Below, piece after piece: positions 43,990 to 55,245 of a DNA stretch of 64,000 nucleotides (the first letter of the stretch is position 1; every line of letters begins with the position of its first letter). The stretch comes from Gammaproteobacteria bacterium. Its GTDB lineage: Bacteria; Pseudomonadota; Gammaproteobacteria; Pseudomonadales; JAUIET01. Under the pieces are notes generated by a model. That model had not been told where the DNA came from. It made no database searches and saw only the letters and a list, made by a program, of their open reading frames with translations. Where the stretch lies: NCBI GenBank assembly GCA_030431775.1, contig JAUIHW010000008.1, positions 1 to 64,000 on the forward strand. Direction: 5' to 3'. The translations under genes were made by a program, and so were the position numbers.

Positions 43990-45966
43990 GACTGACTCCT
44001 TGGGGAGCTCAAATGGCACCACAAAACGAATCAGTGCACCGTTGTCGCAGGGTAGAGCGCTAATATTCCCTTTCATACGCTGCACCAGCTGCTTGCAAAT
44101 TGCCATGCCCATGCCATGCCCGGTGTCATCGCGGCCCGTCTGCATAAAAGGGTCAAATGCCGCTTCCAAACGTTCTGTGGGTATGCCGGGACCGCAGTCC
44201 TGCAATGCAAAACTAATCCGCGAACTGTTAATCGACAGTTTTTCCGGGGCAATACTCAAGCTGATGCGTCCGCCGCTGCTGTTTTTAATAGCTTCATCGA
44301 GTAACTGTCCAAGGACCAGCTCAAGCTTGCTGCTATCCCCCCACAACAGCTGTGGCAGGGTCGGATCGAATTCCACCACCAGGCGCAGGCCTCGATCACG
44401 CAGGCGCGACAAATAATCATCCCGCAGCTTCTTGGTCAGCAATCGAAGGTCAATAAGGTTGCCTGCCTCCTGGTTGTCCTGCTTTGCTTTCGCCTCAGAA
44501 AAGCTAAGCAGGGAATTCACCAGTTCGAGCATGTGGTCCGCTGATACCTGGGCAGAGTGCGCATATTCCTCCACTTCCTCGCTAAGAGGTTCCAGACGCA
44601 TCAATTCAATGGAGCCGAGAATGCCGTTTAGTGGTGTACGTAATTCATGGCTTACGTTGGCCAGGAATTCGTCTTTGAGAGAGTCGTTATGTTCGCGCTG
44701 TGCCAGCCCCAAGCTGAGCTCCCGGTTGCCGGCTTGCAGGTCAGCACGAGCCTTGTCGGCGATTCGGGTTTTCTCTTCACGTACCACCTTAATTTTCTCA
44801 CCCAAGGCCAGGGCGAGAAGCAGTGCCTCCAGCGCCGATCCGTAGCGTGCGGCATTCTCGGTAAACGTATTGGGCTGAATCATACCGATCGATACCAGCA
44901 TGAAAATGGTCGAGCCAAGCAGTAAAAAGGCCCAACCCAGCAGAAAATAAATCGCCCCGGGCACTTTCTTATAAGTGGCCAGCGCACCACTCCACAATAG
45001 TACCAGCGAGCCCAGCATGGTTAACAGATTGCCGGAAGTTAATGCGGCCTGATAATTGGCAACAATACTCAGTAGCATGACCAATAAACTGAATACACCG
45101 ACCGCCTGTATAAGCCAGTCGGTATACCTGCTGTGTTGGTGAGTAGCCAGGAAACTGCGGGTGAACAGTACCGCGAAGAAAAAGGCAGCGCCCATAAGGA
45201 ACGGTATGCTGACATTGTTCCATGCGGGAGAATCAGGCCACAGGTACTGAAAGGTTAGCCCGGCAATGGAAGATTGCAGAAAGGCAAATGCCGAAATATA
45301 CAACACATAATACAAATAACTGCGTTCTCGCAACGAGAAGAACAACATAAGATTGTAAGCGGCCATAATGAACAACACCCCCAGATACACACCATGGCCC
45401 AGACGGGTGAGGCTGCGGCTCTCAAAAAATTCGGCCGGTGACCAGATACTGAGCGGGATTTGCAATGAGCTGGAGGTGCGCACTTTGATGTACACATCTG
45501 TGGCCTGGTTAGGTGGCAGGCGCAAGTAAAACACATGAAAGTTATTGCGACTGCGACGCACAGACTGTGGTCGGCGATCACCCGATTGCAATTGTGCAAA
45601 CACGCCGTCTACGGGGTAATAAACATCCACATAATCGAGAGCAGCGTAGTCAATTTCCAGAATCCAGTCATGACTTAAATTTCGACGCTCCGGAGGCAAT
45701 TCGTATTTGAGCTGCAGTTTCAGCCAGTAAGTGGCGTCTGAATAGCCTCCGGAGAATCGATCAGCAGACGGTTTGAACAGGTCTTCTGATTGTTGCAGGA
45801 CGTCTTCAAGTCTTAGCGCGCGGCTCGAGTCTTCCAGAAAAACCGCTAGGGAGTTTGCGTCGTAATGACCCTTATGATGATTGAGAATCAGCGGTGATTG
45901 CGGAGTTCCCATGGCGGAACTCGCGTACAGCAGAACTATGACAAATGCGGTTTCAAGACGACCCAT
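43987..45966 (-). CDS. 7TMR-DISM sensor histidine kinase
   Basis: Membrane sensor kinase of 659 residues. A signal peptide is followed by an extracellular 7TMR-DISMED2 domain (FSGGYSDATYWLKLQL, WILEIDYAALDYVDVYYP), seven membrane spans (about 185-385), a coiled linker, a HisKA domain with phospho-acceptor His-440 (NVSHELRTPLNG), and a HATPase domain (EAIKNSSGG, DCGPGIPTERL, GHGMGMAICKQL). No receiver domain is attached and no response regulator gene is adjacent. It probably senses carbohydrate or envelope ligands, as other DISM proteins do. Divergent from the LolA-like gene. Confidence 0.9.
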   Translation of the reverse strand: MGRLETAFVIVLLYASSAMGTPQSPLILNHHKGHYDANSLAVFLEDSSRALRLEDVLQQSEDLFKPSADRFSGGYSDATYWLKLQLKYELPPERRNLSHDWILEIDYAALDYVDVYYPVDGVFAQLQSGDRRPQSVRRSRNNFHVFYLRLPPNQATDVYIKVRTSSSLQIPLSIWSPAEFFESRSLTRLGHGVYLGVLFIMAAYNLMLFFSLRERSYLYYVLYISAFAFLQSSIAGLTFQYLWPDSPAWNNVSIPFLMGAAFFFAVLFTRSFLATHQHSRYTDWLIQAVGVFSLLVMLLSIVANYQAALTSGNLLTMLGSLVLLWSGALATYKKVPGAIYFLLGWAFLLLGSTIFMLVSIGMIQPNTFTENAARYGSALEALLLALALGEKIKVVREEKTRIADKARADLQAGNRELSLGLAQREHNDSLKDEFLANVSHELRTPLNGILGSIELMRLEPLSEEVEEYAHSAQVSADHMLELVNSLLSFSEAKAKQDNQEAGNLIDLRLLTKKLRDDYLSRLRDRGLRLVVEFDPTLPQLLWGDSSKLELVLGQLLDEAIKNSSGGRISLSIAPEKLSINSSRISFALQDCGPGIPTERLEAAFDPFMQTGRDDTGHGMGMAICKQLVQRMKGNISALPCDNGALIRFVVPFELPKESV

Positions 45967-46012
45967 GGCGGGGTACTATAGCATGCTGAACTTGCAGTAT
46001 TTCGGAGATACC

Positions 46013-46825
46013 ATGTCATTATTCAAGCGCTGGGACAAGCGGTTCATTGCCCTTCTGTTTTGCCTCCTTGCGCACCCTTCCGTGTGGGCGCAGCAGACTT
46101 CAGAGAGCGCACAAAACCGAGGGCTTGCTATTGCCTTGGAGCAGGACCGGCGAGACCGGGGTTGGGGAGACTCCAGTGCGGAACTGGAGATGATACTGCG
46201 CCGGGCCAATGGTCAGCAGACGGTTCGCCGCCTGCGCATAAAACTGTTGGAGGTGCCGGGGGATGGTGATAAGGGGCTGACCATATTTGATGAGCCGCGC
46301 GATGTTCAGGGGACCGCTTTTCTGAATTATTCTCATGCGCTGGAACCGGATGATCAGTGGATTTATCTGCCTGCCATACGACGGACCAAACGCATTTCGT
46401 CGAAGAATAAAACCGGCCGTTTCATGGGCAGTGAGTTTACCTACGAAGACATGTCTTCCGTGCAGGTAGAAAAATATACCTACAAGTATCTGCGCGATGA
46501 CTTGCTCGACGGCCAGGATGTATTTGTGGTGGAGGCCTACCCCAAGGATGCCTACTCCGGCTATTCCAAACAGTTGGTCTATATTGACCAGCAGGAATAC
46601 CGCACCTTGAAAACTGAATTTTTTGATCGCCGTGATGGCCTGCTTAAAACTCTCAGTTTTCATGACTATCAGCAGTATCTTGATCGGTTCTGGCGGGCGG
46701 GACGTTTGATTATGGAGAACCACCAAACCGGGAAAAGCACTGAGCTTAACTGGAAGAACTATGAATTTGGCGTTGGCTTAAGCGAGCAGGACTTCCATCG
46801 TTCCGTGCTCCAGAGGGCGCGCTAG
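46013..46825 (+). CDS. Outer-membrane lipoprotein-sorting (LolA-like) protein
   Basis: The 270-residue exported protein starts at ATG 46013 after a CGGAGA site and has a signal peptide (FIALLFCLLAHPSVWA). The core DQWIYLPAIRRTKRISSKNK and GRFMGSEFTYEDMSS are hallmarks of the LolA-like family often labelled outer membrane lipoprotein-sorting protein. In other bacteria such genes accompany RND-type lipid exporters, but none is seen here. Divergent from the histidine kinase by 46 bases. Confidence 0.85.
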   Translation: MSLFKRWDKRFIALLFCLLAHPSVWAQQTSESAQNRGLAIALEQDRRDRGWGDSSAELEMILRRANGQQTVRRLRIKLLEVPGDGDKGLTIFDEPRDVQGTAFLNYSHALEPDDQWIYLPAIRRTKRISSKNKTGRFMGSEFTYEDMSSVQVEKYTYKYLRDDLLDGQDVFVVEAYPKDAYSGYSKQLVYIDQQEYRTLKTEFFDRRDGLLKTLSFHDYQQYLDRFWRAGRLIMENHQTGKSTELNWKNYEFGVGLSEQDFHRSVLQRAR

Positions 46826-46988
46826 CGTCGGGCCCAAAGCTTGTCCAAGTTCATGAATCGTTCATTTTAAATGTGATGGAATTGGCAATCGTGTGTTTGC
46901 CAGAGCCTGGTTTTTGGCCGGAAATGAAGCACACGATATAGTTATAGTAATGACAGGTCATCGGCCTGCCCAAAATCCTGGAGCCTCC

Positions 46989-48776
<1,788 letters not shown>

Positions 48777-48876
48777 CCGGCGACTGCGATGGCGCGATCA
48801 GGCCTTGCGGCAAGGCAGTCAAGCCGTTTACTTTCGGCTAGAGAGCGCGCCTGGAAAGTTTAGGTAAACGCGCCTG

Positions 48877-50145
48877 TCAGTGGCCCGCATGTTCGATTTT
48901 TACCCCAAAGCGCTCGGTATAGAACTGGAAACGTTCGTATAATTGCGAGCGGTCCAGGCCGAAGTCTCCCGCCAGGTCGTACAACACCTGGCCATATTTC
49001 CCGCGAGGGTTCTCCTGCATATACCGCAGCATATTTGCGCGTATCGAGTCAGTCAGCGGGTTGCCGGCGAGTGTGTATATATCATCCACAGTGGCAACGT
49101 CGTCGGCCATAAACTCGTGGAACAGTACCTGACGAGTTTGGCTGGGAGGCAGGCAGTCAACCCCAGACACGCAGCCACGCAGCATGGTCTCCACCCGATC
49201 AATCCAGTAGTCGGCAATATGCGTCGGCCGAACCGGCTGGCGGCTCATGCGCGCTGTGTAGCTCAACATCGTGAGCAGAGACGCGCTGACCGATACCGGG
49301 TCACGGTGGGTGATTACGAAGGTGGCGTCCGGGAAAACATTCAGCAAAGCAGGCAGCTGCTCGAGATGCTGGGGGGATTTGAGTACCCAACGGTCCGGGC
49401 CTCTTAACCACTGCAGCGCCTGCAGAGTGCGTTTCAGAAAGCGGTAATGGTCGGTTTGATCGTGCGCGAGATAGTAGTCGCGCCAAGCCGGCATCAGCGC
49501 GTAGTTCTCAAACAACATCATTGAAAAGTCCATGCCCATCAGTTCGACTTCTTCATGGGTATGTTCCGGTGTCATGTCGTGCATGTTTTTAAAATACGGC
49601 ATGATGCTGTCTTGCATCTGCAACTGCTCTCGACATTGCAGAATTCGCGGGTCATTTTCATCCAACGATGCGGGGCTGGCGGCCAGGGGAAACGGTTCCA
49701 AAGATTCCCAGTAGGGCAATGATCGCAGGCGCTCGTCGACTGATATCAAGTTCAGCAGATGGGTTGTGCCACTGCGGGGCAGTCCGGCGATGATAATGGG
49801 GCGGTCTATTTGAATATCGGCGATTTCCGGGTGCTCTGCCCAGAGTTTTTCGAAACGCGCGCGCTGCGCTGCATAACGCACCATGATATTGAAATTGGTC
49901 TGGCGGCCAAAAGGCGACAGGTCCCCGTCAGCATCCATACTGTCGAGCAGTAACTTCATGCGGGCGAGATAGCCCGGTTCGGCGTATGCTGGCAAGCCGC
50001 TGTCTGCCTCGGCTGCCTGCTGTACTGCATCGACTGTTAACGCGACGCTGCTCGGGTCGACTGATTGCAGAAACTGTTCCACAAATTCTGGGAAATCCGG
50101 CTGCGCGAGGTCTTTGATTCTCACCGGGTCAGGTCGTTTGCTCAT
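48877..50145 (-). CDS. Sulfotransferase family protein
   Basis: The 422-residue product has the 5'-phosphosulfate-binding loop PIIIAGLPRSGTTHLLNL (near 115-132) and the 3'-phosphate region RWVLKSPQHLEQLPALLNVF with TFVITHRDPVSVSAS, as in PAPS-dependent sulfotransferase_3-type proteins. An N-terminal helical segment precedes the core. The substrate is unknown; such proteins are common in marine and steroid- or lipid-degrading gammaproteobacteria. Convergent with the metalloprotease and divergent from the acyltransferase pair. Confidence 0.85.
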   Translation of the reverse strand: MSKRPDPVRIKDLAQPDFPEFVEQFLQSVDPSSVALTVDAVQQAAEADSGLPAYAEPGYLARMKLLLDSMDADGDLSPFGRQTNFNIMVRYAAQRARFEKLWAEHPEIADIQIDRPIIIAGLPRSGTTHLLNLISVDERLRSLPYWESLEPFPLAASPASLDENDPRILQCREQLQMQDSIMPYFKNMHDMTPEHTHEEVELMGMDFSMMLFENYALMPAWRDYYLAHDQTDHYRFLKRTLQALQWLRGPDRWVLKSPQHLEQLPALLNVFPDATFVITHRDPVSVSASLLTMLSYTARMSRQPVRPTHIADYWIDRVETMLRGCVSGVDCLPPSQTRQVLFHEFMADDVATVDDIYTLAGNPLTDSIRANMLRYMQENPRGKYGQVLYDLAGDFGLDRSQLYERFQFYTERFGVKIEHAGH

Positions 50146-50477
50146 GATTGGTGCCCACTTGTATAGGTTGCTCAGGGTAAAATATGACTGTTGCCTTGTC
50201 TGCTTAGCAAGTGTTCATGTGCACTGACAGTGCAAGTGCCAATCGCGCTTGTCCAAAAGAGTGTAAGCCACCTATGGCCAGCGTTAACAAGCGTAAAGTG
50301 CTATTTTTCGCCCTGTTCCATGAATTTTGTCGGCCTATAATGGTCCTAGGTTACAGTGCCCGCCAGACTGGTCGCAAGAGCGTACTGGGGATAAAGAAAA
50401 CCGGTCTGGTCGCGCACAGAAGAGTATAATCTGCAGCTCGCCGAGCACTATGCTCAAAGAGCCCAAGAGCAAAGCCC
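50146..50477. other. 332-bp intergenic region with two -10-like hexamers
   Basis: Region between the sulfotransferase (minus strand) and the olsB-like gene (plus strand). I see no supported gene. Two perfect TATAAT hexamers occur on the plus strand at 50336-50341 and 50425-50430, the latter about 50 bases before the olsB-like start. Good -35 partners are not obvious, so they are only candidate promoter elements. Confidence 0.4.
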
Positions 50478-51293
50478 ATGAACCGCGCAACAGAGCAACA
50501 ACGCGATCATCAGGAACTGGCAGACTACGAGATGCCGGCCGTACAGGCTGGTCGTTACGAAGTTCGATTTGCCAGAACTGCCGGTGAGATTCGTGGCGCG
50601 CAGGCGCTGCGCTATCGAACACTGTACGTGGAAAATCAAGGGCGTGTTACCGCAGACATGCTGCAAAGCGGGCGTGAAGAAGACGAATGGGACCCGATTG
50701 CGCAGCATGTGATTGTCCTCGACAGGAGCAAGCTTGAACGACCAGTCGTGGGTACCCTGCGCCTGGTCAGCAAGCATGCGCTGGCACCGACGCAAAGTTT
50801 TTATACCGAGCACGCTTATGACATTAGCAATTTGCGTGCACGTTACAGCAGAATTCTTGAACTCAGCAGATTCTGTATTGATAAAGACGGGCGCAGCGGC
50901 GCGATTCTGATGCTGATCTGGAAATACACCATGCAGTTCATTGTCGCACAACGCTACGAGTTGATGTTGGGGTGTGCCAGCTTTCCCGGTGCGGATATTG
51001 AAAGGCACCGCTGTATACTGACTTATCTTTATCGGAACAATCTGGCGCCCGCAGAATTGCAGTCGCGACCGGTTGCGGGGCAGAGTGTGCCAATTCGTGA
51101 GTTGCTGGATGATGCTGGGGAATGGGAAGAAGCTAAACAGGCTGTACCAACCCTGCTACGCGGGTATCTGAAAGTGGGCGCAAAGATCGCCGATAGTGCC
51201 ATCATTGACCCTGTTTTTAATACAGTATTTGTTGGCATCTATGTTGATGCCCGTGACATGGTAGTGCAGAATCACACGCTTGTTCGTTACTAA
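50478..51293 (+). CDS. GNAT acyltransferase, OlsB-like (ornithine lipid) or hemolysin-type
   Basis: The 271-residue product has a GNAT-type acyltransferase core similar to OlsB: EIRGAQALRYRTLYVE, EEDEWDPIAQHVIVLD, VGTLRLV, ELSRFCIDKDGRSG, LMLGCASFPGAD. OlsB attaches a 3-hydroxyacyl chain to ornithine to form lyso-ornithine lipid. The next gene, 41 bases later, is PlsC-like, as OlsA is. Together they fit ornithine lipid synthesis, a phosphorus-free membrane lipid often induced at low phosphate; no Pho box was identified. Confidence 0.8.
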   Translation: MNRATEQQRDHQELADYEMPAVQAGRYEVRFARTAGEIRGAQALRYRTLYVENQGRVTADMLQSGREEDEWDPIAQHVIVLDRSKLERPVVGTLRLVSKHALAPTQSFYTEHAYDISNLRARYSRILELSRFCIDKDGRSGAILMLIWKYTMQFIVAQRYELMLGCASFPGADIERHRCILTYLYRNNLAPAELQSRPVAGQSVPIRELLDDAGEWEEAKQAVPTLLRGYLKVGAKIADSAIIDPVFNTVFVGIYVDARDMVVQNHTLVRY

Positions 51294-51334
51294 CCAGGTT
51301 ATTTTTCGCCGCTTGTCGTCGAAAATGCTCAGTA

Positions 51335-52135
51335 TTGCACGCCATAATTCGCACTGTCCGCGCCGCCGTTTCCTTCGTTGCGCTGTTTATTTGGGTGATC
51401 AGCATGGTTGGCCTGTTCTATCTGGCCAGGCTGTTTCGCTATAAGAATCTGCAAAGCATACCGCGCGCTTTTCATCGTGGGGTCTGCAAAGTGTTTTCAG
51501 TTCACGTGAAGCAATATGGTGAGTTGTGCCGACATCAACCGATGTTATATGTCGGCAACCACATTTCTTATCTGGACATATTCGTGCTGGGTGGCGTTAT
51601 TCCCGGCTATTTCATTGCTAAATCTGATGTGGCTGGCTGGCCTTTGCTTGGGCGTATGGCCCGTCTGCAAAACACGCTTTTTTTTGAACGTAACGCCCGT
51701 AGGGCAGCGGTACAAATTGATATTATGCGAAACCATCTGCAAGCCGGTGGTAATTTAATTTTGTTTCCGGAAGGAACCAGTACCTATGGCACTTCGGTCG
51801 TACCTTTCAAATCGAGTCTTTTCAAAGCTGCAGAACATGATTCAGCTGATGTGTTAGTGCAGCCGTTTGCGATCAGCTATACTCGCTGTGCGGGTAAGCC
51901 AATGTCAGCTGAGCACCGTGATAATTTTGCCTGGTATGATGAAATGGCATTTTTCAAACACTTTATACGAGCGTTGGGAAACCCTCGGTCAGTCGCCGAG
52001 GTGCATTATTCGACGCCTGTGCGTGTCAGCGACTTTGCATCACGCAAAGACTGCGCCCAGCATTGCTGGGAGGAATCTTCCAGGTTGTTACGCGAAAGCC
52101 TGCAACAGGGACAGGAACTGACTCAAAATCAGTGA
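51335..52135 (+). CDS. PlsC/OlsA-like 1-acylglycerol-phosphate or lyso-ornithine-lipid acyltransferase
   Basis: The 266-residue product has an N-terminal membrane anchor (FVALFIWVISMVGLFYLARLF), the acyltransferase motif NHISYLDIF (NHxxxxD), an ARLQNTLFFER block, and FPEGTSTYGT with KSSLF. The start is taken as TTG 51335, because no in-frame ATG or GTG lies upstream before a stop and a later one would cut the anchor. It is paired with the OlsB-like gene, which favours an OlsA role; general lysophosphatidate acylation remains possible. Confidence 0.78.
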   Translation: MHAIIRTVRAAVSFVALFIWVISMVGLFYLARLFRYKNLQSIPRAFHRGVCKVFSVHVKQYGELCRHQPMLYVGNHISYLDIFVLGGVIPGYFIAKSDVAGWPLLGRMARLQNTLFFERNARRAAVQIDIMRNHLQAGGNLILFPEGTSTYGTSVVPFKSSLFKAAEHDSADVLVQPFAISYTRCAGKPMSAEHRDNFAWYDEMAFFKHFIRALGNPRSVAEVHYSTPVRVSDFASRKDCAQHCWEESSRLLRESLQQGQELTQNQ

Positions 52136-52192
52136 GGCAAACAGCGGCAAGGCAAGCAAGCTTCTGCCCAGCGCTGTGCCGCCAACCGGAGG

Positions 52193-53560
52193 TCAGTCCT
52201 TGAACTCTGCTACCAGGCCGGTGATTGATTCCTTGGCATCGCCAAACAGCATTCGGGTGTTTTCGCCAAAGAACAATGGATTATCGACACCCGAGAAGCC
52301 CGCTGCCATTCCCCGCTTGAGAACAAACACTGTGCGAGCCCTTGGTACTTCAATTACTGGCATGCCGTAGATCGGGCTGGATTCGTCCTCGTTAGCCGCC
52401 GGGTTAACGACATCGTTGGCGCCGATGACAATTGCCACATCGACCAGATCCATGCGCGGGTTGGCATCATCCATTTCAATCAGCTGGTCATAGGGCACAT
52501 TGGCTTCCGCCAACAAGACATTCATATGGCCGGGCATGCGCCCGGCAACCGGGTGGATCGCAAAGCTGACTTCTGCGCCGTTGTCTTCCAGGTTCTCGGC
52601 CAACTCGCGTACGGCGTGTTGGGCCTGTGCTACAGCCATGCCATAACCGGGCACGAACATGACGTTGCTGGCGGCCTCGAGTATCAGGTAGGCATCCTCC
52701 ACCGATATTGGCTTGACTTCACCTTCCGTTTGTTTGGTGGAATGCTTGACCGCGCCAAAGCCGGAAAACAACACGTTGGCCAATGAGCGGTTCATGGCCT
52801 TGCACATTATGTTGGTCAGAATGATACCCGCCGAGCCAACCAATGAGCCTGCAACAATCAATAGATTGTTATCAATCGCGAACCCGGCCGCGCAGGCTGC
52901 CAGGCCTGAATAGCTGTTGAGCAGGGAAATTACCACCGGCATATCGGCCCCGCCAATCGGAATGACTGCCATAACCCCGAATACGAAGGCCAGGACAACC
53001 AGGAGCCAGAGTGCGGATGAGCTGGAACTTGGATTTTGTATAAACAGATAGGCCAGAATGACAATCGCCGCAATAATGCCCGCATTTACCATGCGTTGTG
53101 CGTCAAATACAATTGGTTTTCCATCCATACGCTCGCTGAGCTTGGCGTAGGCAATCAGGCTTCCCGTAAAAGTAACGCCGCCAATAATGACCGACAGGGC
53201 AATGGTAAATGCAGTGAAGCCGTCAACCTGGGCACCAAACAGGGCAACCCAGCCAACCAACAGGCTTGCCATGCCACCCGTGCCGTTGAAGATTGCAACC
53301 ATTTCTGGCATCGCAGTCATTTCCACTTTCTCAGCGGCATAAGCACCGATCCCGCCGCCGATCAACACGCAGATTATGATCGTCGAATAGCTAAGAATTT
53401 GGCTGCTGAACAGGGTAACGAATACCGCCAGAGCCATACCGACAGCCGACAGCAGATTGCCGCGTCGTGCCGTGGCAGGGGAGCCCAATTGCTTCAGGCC
53501 AAAGATAAACAGTATTGCGGCTGCGATATACGCCAGGTTGATTAAATACTCTGTGCTCAT
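52193..53560 (-). CDS. pntB: NAD(P) transhydrogenase beta subunit
   Basis: The 455-residue membrane subunit has about nine spans in the first 270 residues and a C-terminal NADP(H)-binding domain (VMFVPGYGMAVAQAQHAV, HPVAGRMPGHMNVLLAEANV, VIVIGANDVVNPAA, VFVLKRGM). It couples hydride transfer between NADH and NADP+ to proton entry. The gene overlaps the preceding pntAB by four bases on the minus strand. Distal gene of the pntAA-pntAB-pntB operon. Confidence 0.96.
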   Translation of the reverse strand: MSTEYLINLAYIAAAILFIFGLKQLGSPATARRGNLLSAVGMALAVFVTLFSSQILSYSTIIICVLIGGGIGAYAAEKVEMTAMPEMVAIFNGTGGMASLLVGWVALFGAQVDGFTAFTIALSVIIGGVTFTGSLIAYAKLSERMDGKPIVFDAQRMVNAGIIAAIVILAYLFIQNPSSSSSALWLLVVLAFVFGVMAVIPIGGADMPVVISLLNSYSGLAACAAGFAIDNNLLIVAGSLVGSAGIILTNIMCKAMNRSLANVLFSGFGAVKHSTKQTEGEVKPISVEDAYLILEAASNVMFVPGYGMAVAQAQHAVRELAENLEDNGAEVSFAIHPVAGRMPGHMNVLLAEANVPYDQLIEMDDANPRMDLVDVAIVIGANDVVNPAANEDESSPIYGMPVIEVPRARTVFVLKRGMAAGFSGVDNPLFFGENTRMLFGDAKESITGLVAEFKD

Positions 53561-53856
53561 CGGCCCGCTCCACTACTTGAGTCTTTCTTTTTGAACATCG
53601 CCAGCATGCGGTTGGTCACCATGTAACCGCCTACCACGTTCACCGATGCAGTGATCACCGCAAGCGCGGCGAGGAATTCCGCAAAGCCGCCGTGGTCAGC
53701 ACCTGCTGCCAATACCGCACCCACCAGAGTGATGCCGGAAATCGCGTTCGCGCCGGACATCAGTGGGGTGTGTAAGGTGGCCGGTACCTTGGAGATTAAT
53801 TCAAAGCCGAGAAATATCGACAGCATCAAGATAAACGTCAGATAAACAATTTCCAT
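53557..53856 (-). CDS. pntAB: NAD(P) transhydrogenase alpha subunit part 2 (membrane)
   Basis: A 99-residue membrane protein with three to four spans (IVYLTFILMLSIFLGFELI, ISGITLVGAVLAAG, ALAVITASVNVVGGYMV), matching the membrane domain that is fused to the C terminus of PntA in E. coli. Here it is a separate gene between pntAA and pntB, the three-gene form common in many marine and alphaproteobacteria. Confidence 0.93.
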   Translation of the reverse strand: MEIVYLTFILMLSIFLGFELISKVPATLHTPLMSGANAISGITLVGAVLAAGADHGGFAEFLAALAVITASVNVVGGYMVTNRMLAMFKKKDSSSGAGR

Positions 53857-53864
53857 TTTTTGCC

Positions 53865-55004
53865 CTATTTCTCGTAGTGGTTTTTGATGGCTTCGTTCAC
53901 AAGTTCACCATCTCGGGTGATCAGGCAACCTTGAATAATGTCGTCATCTTCTTTCAACACCAGACCGGCATCGCCTTCTTTATCCCAGAATTCCTGAATA
54001 AGGTTGTAAAGATTGGCTGAATACATTTCGCTGGCATTGCGGCAGACCTCAGACGGCAGATTACCCATACCGATGACCGAGACACCGTTGATGTCGACGA
54101 TTTCATTCAGTACGGAACCCTCTACATTACCACCGGATTCAACGGCCATATCCACGACGACGCTGCCAGGGCGCATGCCCTCTATCATGTCACGAGTTAC
54201 AATAACAGGCGCTTTGCGTCCGAACAGTTGCGCTGTGGTGATCACCACATCTGATTGGGCAATCACTTTCTTCTGGCCCTGTTTCTGAAGCTCCAGCTGC
54301 TCCTCGGTTAAGGCTTTGGCGTAGCCATCCTTGGTCTGGCCGGTTTCCCCAAGGTCGATGTCAACGAACTTGGCGCCGAGAGAGCGCACCTGTTCGGCGA
54401 CGACTGGGCGAGTGTCGAAGGCATCAACACGTGCGCCAAGTCGTTTGGCCGTGGCGATTGCCTGCAATCCTGCAACACCGGCACCAATCACGAACACTCT
54501 GGCGGGCGCGATGGTGCCCGCTGGTGTCATCATCATAGGGAGAATTTTCTTAAGCTGGCGGGCAGCCAGTATCACCATTACATAGCCCGCAAGGTTCGCC
54601 TGGGAGCTCAAGGCGTCCATTTTCTGTGCTCTGGTCGTGCGCGGGATCATCTCCATGCTAACCGCATTGATTCCGGCTTCCTGCAGCTTGCCCACGAGCT
54701 CGCGTTCGTTGTAAGGGTCAAGGTAGCTGATGTGCGTGCTACCGCTCTTCAGGTTCTTGATTTCGTCTGCATCCGGCTTTCTCAGCCGCATGATGACATC
54801 AGATTCGCTCAATATTTTACTGCGATCTGCACAAACTTCCGCACCGGCGTCAGCGTATTCCTCATCGGCAAACCCGGATGCCTCGCCGAGCCCTGACTCA
54901 ACCACCAACTTGGCGCCGAGGGCGCACAGCCGCTTGGCATTTTGCGGCACCACTGCGCAGCGAAGCTCGCCGTCAGCGGTTTCCTTGGGAACTCCAATCT
55001 GCAT
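53865..55004 (-). CDS. pntAA: NAD(P) transhydrogenase alpha subunit part 1 (NAD-binding)
   Basis: The 379-residue soluble subunit has the alanine dehydrogenase/PNT N-terminal region (MQIGVPKETADGELRCAVVP) and an NAD-binding Rossmann domain (VFVIGAGVAGLQAIATAKRLGARVDAFD). The pattern PVIVTRDMIEGMRPGSVVVDMA follows. It binds NADH on the cytosolic face. First gene of the leftward pnt operon, eight bases before pntAB; the 241-base gap on its 5' side should hold the promoter. Confidence 0.96.
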   Translation of the reverse strand: MQIGVPKETADGELRCAVVPQNAKRLCALGAKLVVESGLGEASGFADEEYADAGAEVCADRSKILSESDVIMRLRKPDADEIKNLKSGSTHISYLDPYNERELVGKLQEAGINAVSMEMIPRTTRAQKMDALSSQANLAGYVMVILAARQLKKILPMMMTPAGTIAPARVFVIGAGVAGLQAIATAKRLGARVDAFDTRPVVAEQVRSLGAKFVDIDLGETGQTKDGYAKALTEEQLELQKQGQKKVIAQSDVVITTAQLFGRKAPVIVTRDMIEGMRPGSVVVDMAVESGGNVEGSVLNEIVDINGVSVIGMGNLPSEVCRNASEMYSANLYNLIQEFWDKEGDAGLVLKEDDDIIQGCLITRDGELVNEAIKNHYEK

Positions 55005-55245
55005 GTTTTTCTCCGTCCAGAAAGCAGTGGTATCAGGGCTCTTGAGTAGACCGGCCGCCGTCTGCGGTCAGTCCACCCGCCCGGCAGCAAAGTCGGGGAA
55101 ATGCCCTGATTCGGCGCGGTAGTTTACTCAAATCGCTAGATACGTCGAGTACCGGCTGGCGAATATTTCGTGCTCAAGTACTGCTTTGGGTTTAAATATC
55201 TTTAAAAAACAGTGCTTTAGATGGTTATTCGCGGTGATATAAAAA

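Noticed and set aside
48803-48840. Two short hairpins after the metalloprotease gene
   Set aside because: Stems are short and lack T-runs on either strand; not firm enough to call a terminator.
50211-50429. Open frame upstream of the olsB-like gene
   Set aside because: It has no recognisable motif, contains candidate promoter hexamers, and lacks a good ribosome site; more likely noncoding.
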